Source: an uncultured bacterium (lineage in GTDB: Bacteria; Desulfobacterota; Desulfovibrionia; Desulfovibrionales; Desulfovibrionaceae). Taken from it: a DNA stretch of 39,132 nucleotides. Below, piece by piece: positions 23,626 through 30,719 of this stretch (position 1 is the first letter of the stretch; each line of letters begins with the position of its first letter). Where the stretch lies: positions 1-39,132 of the forward strand of contig CAJMLK010000023.1 of assembly GCA_905214305.1 (NCBI GenBank), given 5' to 3'. Below the pieces are notes generated by a model that saw only the letters and a program-made list of their open reading frames with translations, was not told the origin of the DNA and made no database searches. A program made the translations under genes and the position numbers.

Positions 23626-25635
23626 ATGAACCTGCTCATTTTGGAATCACCCGGTAAGGTCAAGAAGGTGCAATCATTCCTCGGCAATGATTGGAAGGTC
23701 GTTGCCTCTGTGGGCCATGTGCGTGATCTGCCGGAACGGGAGCTGGGCATTACCTTGCCGGATTTCACCCCGGAGTACCTGCCCACGGAACGTGGCAAGG
23801 AAGTGCTCAGTCGTTTGAAGGGGCTGGCGGCCTCGGCCTCGGCTGTTTATCTGGCGACAGACCCAGACCGGGAGGGCGAGGCCATCGCCTGGCATATTGC
23901 TGACGCTCTGCGGCTGAAAGCGGCAAAGCGTATCACTTACGGAGAAATCACGGCTGCCGCCATTCAGGCGGCTATCAAGAATCCTCGCTCGTTGGATATG
24001 GCGCTGGTGTCGGCACAGGAAGCCCGGCGCGTTCTGGATCGTTTCTGCGGCTACATGGTAAGCGGGCCGCTTTCGCGTGCGGCTGGCACACGCCTGTCTG
24101 CCGGACGGGTACAAAGTCCGGCTGTACGCCTGGTGGTGGAACGTGAACGGGCCATTCAGAGCTTTGTGGCCGTAAGCCATTTTGGTGCGGAAGTTTCCTT
24201 TGCGGACGGCTGGAACGCAACATGGTTCAGCAAGCCCTGGCTGGAGAATGGGCAGGAATACCTGCTGGACAAGGCGTTGGCTGAAAAGGCCGCTGCTGTG
24301 CGCTCGCTGACGGTGCTTGAATGCAAGGAATCGGAGAGCCGCACAGCTCCGCCCGCGCCTTTTACCACGTCCAGTCTGCAACAGGCCGCTTCCAATGCCC
24401 TCAAGTTTACGCCCAAGCAGACCATGCAACTGGCGCAGAAGATTTATGAGGGTGGGCACATAACCTATATGCGCACGGATTCACCCAATTTGTCTACGGA
24501 AGCTGTTACGGAAATACGAGCCTTCTGTGAAAGCCGGGGCTGTCCCCTGGTGGACAAGCCCCGCGTATGGAAGTCGAAAGAAGGGGCGCAAGAGGCTCAT
24601 GAAGCCATTCGTCCCACGCACATTGAAATTGAAGAGGCCGGGGATACCCCGGACGAACAGGCCCTGTATCGCCTCATCCGGCTGCGGACGCTGGCTTCAC
24701 AACTGGCTGACGCCGTGTATGCTGTGCGTACTGTGCGTCTGGGAGCAGAACTGGACGGCAAAGAAGCGGTTTTTGAAGCCAAGGGCCGTGTCTTGCGGGA
24801 TCAGGGCTGGAGGGTGCTCACAACGACCGACGCGGCCATGCAGGATGAAGAGGGTGAAGCGGACACCCCCGACAACCCTGTGCCCATACTACTCCAAGGG
24901 GCAACTATCACCGCCTCTGGCGGCAAGCTGGTGAACAAGAAAACCAAAGCCCCCACGCGCTTTTCTGAAGCCAGCCTTGTGCGAGAGCTGGAGAATAAAG
25001 GAATCGGTCGTCCGGCAACCTTCGCGGCCATTGTAGATACCATCATGAGCCGTGAATATGTGCGGGTGGAGAAACGTTTTCTTGTGCCTACGCCGCTTGG
25101 TGAACAGGTGGTGGATTTGCTCACTGGGGTTTTTTCTTTTCTTGATTTTGAGTTCACCAGCCAGATGGAAGATTCTCTGGACGCCGTAGCCGGGGGCAAG
25201 GCGGCCTATAAGGAAGTAATGAACAAAGCCCATGCCCGGCTTGTGTCTGAAGTGACCGCCTTCACTTCAAAGTATCCTGGGCAGGAGCGCAAGGCCCCGG
25301 AACCCACCAATTTCACCTGTGATGCCTGCGGCAAAGCCCTCGTCCACATGAAGGGCCAGCGCCGTGACGGCTCTGGCACCTATGATTTTTTCTCTTGCTC
25401 CGACCGTGCCTGCAATGCCAGCTACGCCAATGTGGACGGCAAACCCGGCGAATCCCGCAAAAAGCCCGAACCAACCAAGTTCAAATGCAAAACCTGCGGC
25501 AAGGCACTGGTGCGCCGTGAGAGTGCCAAAGGCCCGTTCTTCGGCTGCTCCGGTTATCCGGGCTGCAAGCAGCTCTATCAAATGGGCGAAGACGGCAAGC
25601 CCGATTTTGGCAGCAAGAAGGGAGGCAAAAAATGA
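23626..25635 (+). CDS. type IA DNA topoisomerase (TopA/TopB-like, element-borne)
   Basis: The 669-aa enzyme relaxes or decatenates DNA through a single-strand break. A Toprim domain with DPDREGE (D79, D81, E83, E85) is followed by the catalytic YMRTDS (Tyr281) and the late GIGRPATFA block. Two C-terminal Cys4 zinc fingers follow: CDACGK...CSDRAC and CKTCGK...CSGYPGC. At 669 aa it is shorter than E. coli TopA (865). Host chromosomes carry their own, so this copy probably serves transfer or replication of the element. It overlaps the next gene by ATGA. Confidence 0.9.
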   Translation: MNLLILESPGKVKKVQSFLGNDWKVVASVGHVRDLPERELGITLPDFTPEYLPTERGKEVLSRLKGLAASASAVYLATDPDREGEAIAWHIADALRLKAAKRITYGEITAAAIQAAIKNPRSLDMALVSAQEARRVLDRFCGYMVSGPLSRAAGTRLSAGRVQSPAVRLVVERERAIQSFVAVSHFGAEVSFADGWNATWFSKPWLENGQEYLLDKALAEKAAAVRSLTVLECKESESRTAPPAPFTTSSLQQAASNALKFTPKQTMQLAQKIYEGGHITYMRTDSPNLSTEAVTEIRAFCESRGCPLVDKPRVWKSKEGAQEAHEAIRPTHIEIEEAGDTPDEQALYRLIRLRTLASQLADAVYAVRTVRLGAELDGKEAVFEAKGRVLRDQGWRVLTTTDAAMQDEEGEADTPDNPVPILLQGATITASGGKLVNKKTKAPTRFSEASLVRELENKGIGRPATFAAIVDTIMSREYVRVEKRFLVPTPLGEQVVDLLTGVFSFLDFEFTSQMEDSLDAVAGGKAAYKEVMNKAHARLVSEVTAFTSKYPGQERKAPEPTNFTCDACGKALVHMKGQRRDGSGTYDFFSCSDRACNASYANVDGKPGESRKKPEPTKFKCKTCGKALVRRESAKGPFFGCSGYPGCKQLYQMGEDGKPDFGSKKGGKK

Positions 25636-26048
25636 AAAAGCTCTTTCTGACACTCATGTTCGTGCTTTGTGCTGCTCCTTGTTTTGCTGGCTCGTGCAGC
25701 GATACCCAAAACGCGGCCATGAACGCCATCAAAGAACGCAACACCCGTGTGAAGGAAACCCACAACACCACCATGCCCGACCCTGAAGAGGATCGCGGGC
25801 CTCTGTCCAATTGCCTGGGCAGTATTGCGAGCATTGGCGATGCCTTTTCTCTGGGGGTGAGCATTCCCAGCATGGATTCCATTGTCAACGGCATGTGCCG
25901 TCAGGTGGACTCCATGATTCAGAGCAAGATGAATGAAGTTTTGAGCGAGGCGCGTTCCAGCATCAATGGTATTGGCCAAAACAACCCCTTTCAGGTTTCC
26001 GGTTCTGGCAGTTCCGTGGCTGGGGCGCTTATCCGCAAACTCAAGTGA
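25632..26048 (+). CDS. secreted 138-aa transfer-operon protein, unknown
   Basis: A signal peptide (MKKLFLTLMFVLCAAPCFA) is followed by a mature part with three cysteines (SCSD, LSNC, MCRQ), a helical middle and a Ser/Gly-rich end. It overlaps topA by 4 nt, and its stop lies in the operator at 26047. Cysteines plus a nearby Dsb-like gene (29680) suggest a disulfide-bonded periplasmic protein. A pilin-like or surface component is possible, but no family is recognised. Confidence 0.6.
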   Translation: MKKLFLTLMFVLCAAPCFAGSCSDTQNAAMNAIKERNTRVKETHNTTMPDPEEDRGPLSNCLGSIASIGDAFSLGVSIPSMDSIVNGMCRQVDSMIQSKMNEVLSEARSSINGIGQNNPFQVSGSGSSVAGALIRKLK

Positions 26049-26076
26049 TAGCAATATATAAACATATGTTTCATAG
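26047..26076. promoter_or_regulatory. palindromic operator copy 1 at the transglycosylase start
   Basis: GATAGCAATATAT (26047-26059), AAAC, ATATGTTTCATAG (26064-26076). It shares its last five bases (CATAG) with the next copy. Confidence 0.6.
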
Positions 26077-26587
26077 AAAAATATATTTATATATTGCTAT
26101 GGCGCTCTGCTTTCTGGCTCCGCCGGTACATGCCGCTGCTCGGACTAAGGCCATGCTGCCGCAAGCTCGTCCGCTCTCCTGGGAATGTGTGGTGGGCGCT
26201 GCCGAGGCCTACAATCTGCCCCTGGCTGCCTTGGTGGGCATTTTGGCCACCGAAGGCGGCAAAACTGGTCAGGCTTTGAGCAATACCAACGGAACGTGGG
26301 ATTTGGGCGCATTTCAGGTGAACACCTGTCACGTCAAGGAGCTACTGCGGGCAGGCTTTTCGCCGGACATGGTGTTGCGTGACGGCTGCACCAACGCCTA
26401 CGCTGCCGCCTGGGTTTTACGCAAGGAATACGACCGTACCCGCAATATCTGGGACGCCGTGGGCGCGTACCATTCCCGAACCCCGCATTTGCGTGATGCC
26501 TATCTTGGCCGGGTCAAAAAACACTTGGCCAAGCTGGAGCGCGTCGGTCTGGAAAGCCTTCTGCTCAGAACAGGAGGCGCACAATGA
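26066..26587 (+). CDS. lytic transglycosylase, VirB1-like (SLT fold)
   Basis: This exported muramidase-type enzyme locally opens peptidoglycan for the channel. The catalytic block is LAALVGILATEGG (the Glu of ATEGG); GTWDLGAFQVNTCHV and the YAAAWVLRKEYDRTRN helix follow as in SLT/VirB1 proteins. The start is uncertain. From the ATG at 26066 the leader MFHRKIYLYIAMALCFLAPP, then VHA, is a good signal peptide. GTG 26045 (overlapping the previous stop) and ATG 26099 are alternatives; none has a clear ribosome site. The leader codons are the operator DNA itself. It overlaps dotM by ATGA. Confidence 0.8.
   Translation: MFHRKIYLYIAMALCFLAPPVHAAARTKAMLPQARPLSWECVVGAAEAYNLPLAALVGILATEGGKTGQALSNTNGTWDLGAFQVNTCHVKELLRAGFSPDMVLRDGCTNAYAAAWVLRKEYDRTRNIWDAVGAYHSRTPHLRDAYLGRVKKHLAKLERVGLESLLLRTGGAQ
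26072..26101. promoter_or_regulatory. palindromic operator copy 2 at the transglycosylase start
   Basis: CATAGAAAAATAT (26072-26084), ATTT, ATATATTGCTATG (26089-26101). Together the two copies also make one large palindrome (ATAGCAATATATAAA at 26048-26062 against TTTATATATTGCTAT at 26086-26100). Confidence 0.65.
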
Positions 26588-27882
26588 AAAATCAGCATGA
26601 AGACGGCGGTAACACGATGTTTCTGCTGATTTGCCTGATGGTGACGGTTCTGTTGCTGGTGCCTGCCTGGTACGCCAGACGGGCGGGCAGTATCAATGCC
26701 TCACTGCTTGAACTGGCCAACGCGCAGCTTTTGGCGTTTACGCCTTTTTCCGACGAAGCGCACACAGCTTGGAGCCGCATTGCCGAGGCAGACCCTGCCG
26801 CGCTTACCTGGGATCAGGTAATGAATGTACTCGGCTACAGCGGAAAGTGGATTCGCTGGCCCTATGTCCTGATGCTGGGGGCGCTCGGCGCGGCTTCCAT
26901 CTTCATGAGCAGAACAAAAGACCTCACCCGGCGCTTTAACATGGAGGGCCTGCTCAAAAACAATGCGGAATCCTTCCCTTGCCTGCGTCCAGTAGTGGGG
27001 CGCGGTAAGTACCTTCTGTCGAGGGAGTCTTACGATAACGGCCCCTGGCGCATTGCCCGTACCCCTGTGCAATTTGTCCTGGAACATGGCCTACTGCTGG
27101 ACGGCGATGGACAAGCCTTTACGCCGGAACAAGCTCTTCGGCGGGGAATGCCTGATGTAAATCTCCCGGCATATGGACACGCTCATCTGGACGAAGCAAA
27201 AGCCGTCAATGTGCTTCAAGAACAGCTTGGCAGGAAGTTCAGCGGCTTTGGGGCCATGAGCCTTGAACGCAAAACCCTGGCCAGTGCTTTACTCTCTTAC
27301 GCTGTTGGGAACAAGCAGGATTGTATGGAGCTGCTGGATGCCATGTCCACCTCGTATATTGAAGGAGAAAAGCAGCCCCCAGCCTGTCTTGTTTTGGAGG
27401 ATGCGACCTTTCAAAAAACAGTGGTGGGATTTTGGAATGCCCATAAAACACTGCTGACAGAATCATTTCTCAAACGCCATACGGCGTTTGAACTTCCCCT
27501 CTTCATGGCGATGCTCACCCTGGCACGAAAAAAGGGTGTGCTGGCTTCATCGCAGTTTCTTTGGCTGCGGCCTTTGGATCGTCCGCTCTGGTACGCGCTC
27601 AATCAGTGCGGAGGCCGGGCGGCATGGGCAGAGGGATTTGCAGCCTGGGCACATTATGCAGCGGAAGAACGGGCAGGCAGGGCATTGCGGGAAGCTCATA
27701 TGACCCATGCTGTGGCACGAATCAAGGATTCTTTGACCGCACAAGGTTGGCTTACCGATATGCCGCGCCTGTTCGAGTCAGCGGGCCTCAGTTTGGATGA
27801 GGATGTTGTCTTTGCCGTGGCAGAAGAGAATAGCGAGTATGACGCCAATACTGATGCGGCGTTGCAAAACGAGCTTTGCTGA
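26584..27882 (+). CDS. dotM: DotM/IcmP-like (TrbA) coupling-complex protein
   Basis: The 432-aa protein has two N-terminal TM helices (about 12-27 and 92-110) and a large cytoplasmic domain. The family block is WYALNQCGGRAAWAEGFAAW, then AHYAAE, late in the protein. FTPEQALRRGMPDVNLPAYG is in the middle. DotM works with DotL to recruit substrates at the inner membrane. In IncI plasmids trbA plays this role. It is a little longer than Legionella DotM (376). GAGGTGA after its stop is the ribosome site of dotL. Confidence 0.85.
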   Translation: MKNQHEDGGNTMFLLICLMVTVLLLVPAWYARRAGSINASLLELANAQLLAFTPFSDEAHTAWSRIAEADPAALTWDQVMNVLGYSGKWIRWPYVLMLGALGAASIFMSRTKDLTRRFNMEGLLKNNAESFPCLRPVVGRGKYLLSRESYDNGPWRIARTPVQFVLEHGLLLDGDGQAFTPEQALRRGMPDVNLPAYGHAHLDEAKAVNVLQEQLGRKFSGFGAMSLERKTLASALLSYAVGNKQDCMELLDAMSTSYIEGEKQPPACLVLEDATFQKTVVGFWNAHKTLLTESFLKRHTAFELPLFMAMLTLARKKGVLASSQFLWLRPLDRPLWYALNQCGGRAAWAEGFAAWAHYAAEERAGRALREAHMTHAVARIKDSLTAQGWLTDMPRLFESAGLSLDEDVVFAVAEENSEYDANTDAALQNELC

Positions 27883-27890
27883 GGTGACTT

Positions 27891-29696
27891 GTGAGTGACA
27901 GAAAAATACGTGGCCTGGAAGATAGAGAGGCGCAGGAGCGTAAAACATTGCTGCGTGATGTGCGCTCCCCCGTGCACCAGGCGGTAGACGCCCTCAAAAA
28001 TGGCACGGTGCAGACTTGCGGCGTGTTCGGGGCGGGGGTGTGTCTGTTTGCCTTCCCTGTGGCCGCAACGCCGCTTTTCGGACTTGGACTGTTCTTTTTC
28101 CTGTTGCGCTGTCTTTGTGTGAGAAATGAACGTCTTCCTTTCCGTATGCCTCTGGGCCTTTCCGGTACGGACAAAGGCGACCCCCTGCCAGGACGGCGAG
28201 GCTTTGCCAAGCCGGAGGGACTTTTCTTTTTGGGCAACCGTTTACAGGACGGCAAGGAACTGTGGTTGAAGGCCAAGGACATCCTGACCCACACATTGCT
28301 TTTCGGCACTACCGGCTCCGGCAAAACAGAAACATTGGTGTCGCTTTCCTTCAACTCCCTGGCTACCGGCAGCGGACTTTTTTATATCGATCCCAAGGCG
28401 TCCCCAAAGTTGTCTTACCAGATATGGCAAATGGCCCGTTTTCTTGGCCGGGATGATGATTTTCGGGTGCTGAACTACAGCACTGCTGAGACAGATCAAG
28501 ATGATGCGCCAGTTCGACTTTCAAAGACCAAGACGCCGGTGCGACGCTCAAATACCAATAATCCGTTTACCGTGGGCAACGCCGAAGGGCTTACGCAGCT
28601 CCTCATGGCGCTGATGCCTGCCTCGGACAGCGGGAACAGTATTTTTGCCAGCAAGGCTGAAACACTGATCACCGGCGTTATGTATGCCCTCGTGGATTTG
28701 CGGGATAAAGGCCTGATCAAACTGTCCGCCAATGTGATCAGAGATTCGTTGAACATTGAAAAAAGTGTGGCACTGGCTTTGCGACCAGAACTTACTCAGT
28801 CGAGCCGAGAAGCCATTCAGAATGCCCTGGCGAATACCGGCTGGATAGCAGGCCGGGAAATGAAAGACCAGCCGCCATCGTTTGCAGAGCAATACGGCTA
28901 TGCCCAAAGCTATTTCGGCAGAACGCTCTCCAGCCTGACAGACACCTACGCCCATATTTACGGCGTGGAAGATAGCGAAGTGGATTTCGCGGATGCGATT
29001 CTTCAACGGCGTGTCTTGGTCGTCACCCTGCCATCTCTGGAAAAAGCGCCCACTGAACTTGCCAACCTTGGCAAGATCAGTCTGAGCGCAATCCGCAACG
29101 CCTGCGCTGTCGGCCTTGGATCGCGAACAGAAGGTGATGCCGCTGACGTGCTGGAATCTCTGCCCACGGACGCCATCGGCATTGGCCCCTATTTGTGCAT
29201 CGTGGATGAATACGCGGCCATTGTGACGCCAGGCTTTGAAGTGGTGCTCACTCAAGGGCGGGGGCTTGGCATTGCGGCCATTGTGGCCAGCCAGGATTAC
29301 GCGGGCATCATCGAGGCAGACAAAAAAGGTGGCCAACAAATGGTGGCCAACACATCAATCAAAATTTTCATGAAGATGCAAGACGCTGAAAAGACATGGG
29401 AATTGATACGCGGCCTAGCTGGACAAGTCACAGTGGTGCGCAGTTCTGGCTTCTCGGTCAATGACAAGTCTGGCTCCACCTACGCCGACACAATGAACAC
29501 CACCGTAGAAAAAGAAGATCGCGTGGATTTGCGTGATCTTCAGGAACAAATTGAAGGCGAAGCCCATTTCCTCTTTTCCGGGCAGGTGGTGCGCGGCGAT
29601 ATGTTCTACGCCAATCCTTCACTCAAAAGGGCACAGCTTCGGGTGCCGCAATTGCTCCAGTTGGGGCAGGAGGTTTCTTATGATGCAGCGGCATAG
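27891..29696 (+). CDS. dotL: DotL/IcmO-like (TrbC) type IV coupling protein
   Basis: The 601-aa TraD/VirD4-class ATPase starts at GTG 27891 with GAGG 8-11 nt upstream. An N-terminal TM pair (about 40-74) is followed by Walker A GTTGSGKTE (139-147) and Walker B CIVDEYAAI (D439, E440). It lacks most of the C-terminal tail that in Legionella DotL (about 780 aa) binds the effector adaptors IcmS/IcmW/LvgA. This fits a DNA-conjugation coupling protein like IncI TrbC. It would dock a relaxase-DNA complex; the relaxase gene is not in this window. It overlaps the next gene by 17 nt. Confidence 0.9.
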   Translation: MSDRKIRGLEDREAQERKTLLRDVRSPVHQAVDALKNGTVQTCGVFGAGVCLFAFPVAATPLFGLGLFFFLLRCLCVRNERLPFRMPLGLSGTDKGDPLPGRRGFAKPEGLFFLGNRLQDGKELWLKAKDILTHTLLFGTTGSGKTETLVSLSFNSLATGSGLFYIDPKASPKLSYQIWQMARFLGRDDDFRVLNYSTAETDQDDAPVRLSKTKTPVRRSNTNNPFTVGNAEGLTQLLMALMPASDSGNSIFASKAETLITGVMYALVDLRDKGLIKLSANVIRDSLNIEKSVALALRPELTQSSREAIQNALANTGWIAGREMKDQPPSFAEQYGYAQSYFGRTLSSLTDTYAHIYGVEDSEVDFADAILQRRVLVVTLPSLEKAPTELANLGKISLSAIRNACAVGLGSRTEGDAADVLESLPTDAIGIGPYLCIVDEYAAIVTPGFEVVLTQGRGLGIAAIVASQDYAGIIEADKKGGQQMVANTSIKIFMKMQDAEKTWELIRGLAGQVTVVRSSGFSVNDKSGSTYADTMNTTVEKEDRVDLRDLQEQIEGEAHFLFSGQVVRGDMFYANPSLKRAQLRVPQLLQLGQEVSYDAAA

Positions 29697-30441
29697 TGCT
29701 CTTTCAATGATAGCGGCGGCCCTGGTGCTTTTCTCTTTGCATGTGGCCCATGCCGGAACCCCTATGTCGGATCGGGTGGCCGTGGAAGTAGGCGTAAAGG
29801 CTCAGGTCAACAAAGACCTGGCTCTGCCCTATAACCCCGGCGAGGCATTGGCCGACCGGCAATGCCTGGACGGGCGGCCTGCCAAAGACTTCCAGGGCGA
29901 TCTGGTGGAGTACTGGGTCAACCTTGAATGCTCTTACTGCGGCATCCGTGAACCGCTGCAAGCCCAACGTGCCGCGCCGGATATGTGCATCGTGGTGCGG
30001 CATATTCCGACTGACCAGTATGGCGAGTCGCTGAAAAAGGCTTTGAGCTACGAAGCCCTGAAACAATTCTCGTCCAACGCGGCCAACCTCTTCTGGGACA
30101 AGGTGTTGCCCCAAACCGCCCTGGGTATTCCCACGCCTTATGAGGCCTCGCTCCTGCTGGCCTTTCAGGAAGCGGCCATTACGCCAGAAGCCTTTGGTGA
30201 AGCCCTGAACAAGGGCGCTGCTGATGTCGTCAATGAAGACATTCTGGCGGGCTATGGGCGCATCGCGTCCACGCCCACCTATATTCTTGCCGGAATTCGT
30301 TTCCCTTCTTGCGACTTCACGGCCACGCAACTGCGTGAGGCTCTTGCCATAGCCAAGCAGGCCCGTGCTGGTGACCAAGCGGCTCAGGAGAAGATCGTCA
30401 CTATTATCACCAATGGGCAGCTTGACGAAAAAATGCTCTGA
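29680..30441 (+). CDS. periplasmic thioredoxin-fold disulfide protein (TrbB/DsbC/DsbA-like)
   Basis: The ATG at 29680 has AGGAGG 5-10 nt upstream; longer in-frame starts lie inside dotL and would bury the signal peptide (MIAAALVLFSLHVAHA). The 253-aa protein has a CSYC redox pair (Cys84, Cys87) in VEYWVNLECSYCGIREPL. The late STPTYILAGIRF holds the conserved cis-Pro position of the thioredoxin fold. In IncI plasmids trbB, next to trbA and trbC, encodes a DsbC-like isomerase; gene order here is dotM-dotL-trbB-like. Likely clients are cysteine-containing exported transfer proteins. Confidence 0.8.
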   Translation: MMQRHSALSMIAAALVLFSLHVAHAGTPMSDRVAVEVGVKAQVNKDLALPYNPGEALADRQCLDGRPAKDFQGDLVEYWVNLECSYCGIREPLQAQRAAPDMCIVVRHIPTDQYGESLKKALSYEALKQFSSNAANLFWDKVLPQTALGIPTPYEASLLLAFQEAAITPEAFGEALNKGAADVVNEDILAGYGRIASTPTYILAGIRFPSCDFTATQLREALAIAKQARAGDQAAQEKIVTIITNGQLDEKML

Positions 30442-30471
30442 CCTGGTGGTGCTCGCTTTTTCTACTTGCTT

Positions 30472-30505
30472 TTTCCTTGGTAAGGAATACAAGGAAAGTA
30501 AGGAA
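30472..30505. promoter_or_regulatory. inverted and direct repeats upstream of the AbrB-like gene
   Basis: TTTCCTTG (30472-30479) and CAAGGAAA (30490-30497) are perfect inverted copies; TAAGGAA occurs twice (30481-30487 and 30499-30505). Possible autoregulatory operator. It differs from the AT palindromes of the transfer operons. Confidence 0.45.
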
Positions 30506-30525
30506 CAAGAAATAAGGAGCACTGC

Positions 30526-30714
30526 ATGAAAATGGAAGTGGCCACCATGACCTCCAAGGGGCAAATCACCATCCCCGTGGCGGTTCGCAAACAACTCAAG
30601 CTGGAACAGGGCGACAAGGTTGTCTTTATTGAGGATGACCAAGGAGTCCGCATACTGAATGCTGCGGCTTTGACCTTTAATCAGGGAGGGGAGGCTGTGG
30701 CCGATAAAAGGTAA
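30526..30714 (+). CDS. AbrB/SpoVT-type DNA-binding protein
   Basis: The 62-aa protein is essentially one swapped-hairpin AbrB domain: VATMTSKGQITIPVAVRKQL, then GDKVVFIEDDQGVRILNA. Such proteins act as dimeric transcription regulators or as antitoxins (MazE/VapB type). AAGGAG precedes the ATG. No toxin follows; the next gene, 5 nt on, is the giant methylase-helicase, so a regulator of that gene or of the element is more likely. It is an alternative candidate for binding the AT-rich palindromes. Confidence 0.8.
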   Translation: MKMEVATMTSKGQITIPVAVRKQLKLEQGDKVVFIEDDQGVRILNAAALTFNQGGEAVADKR

Positions 30715-30719
30715 ATCCT

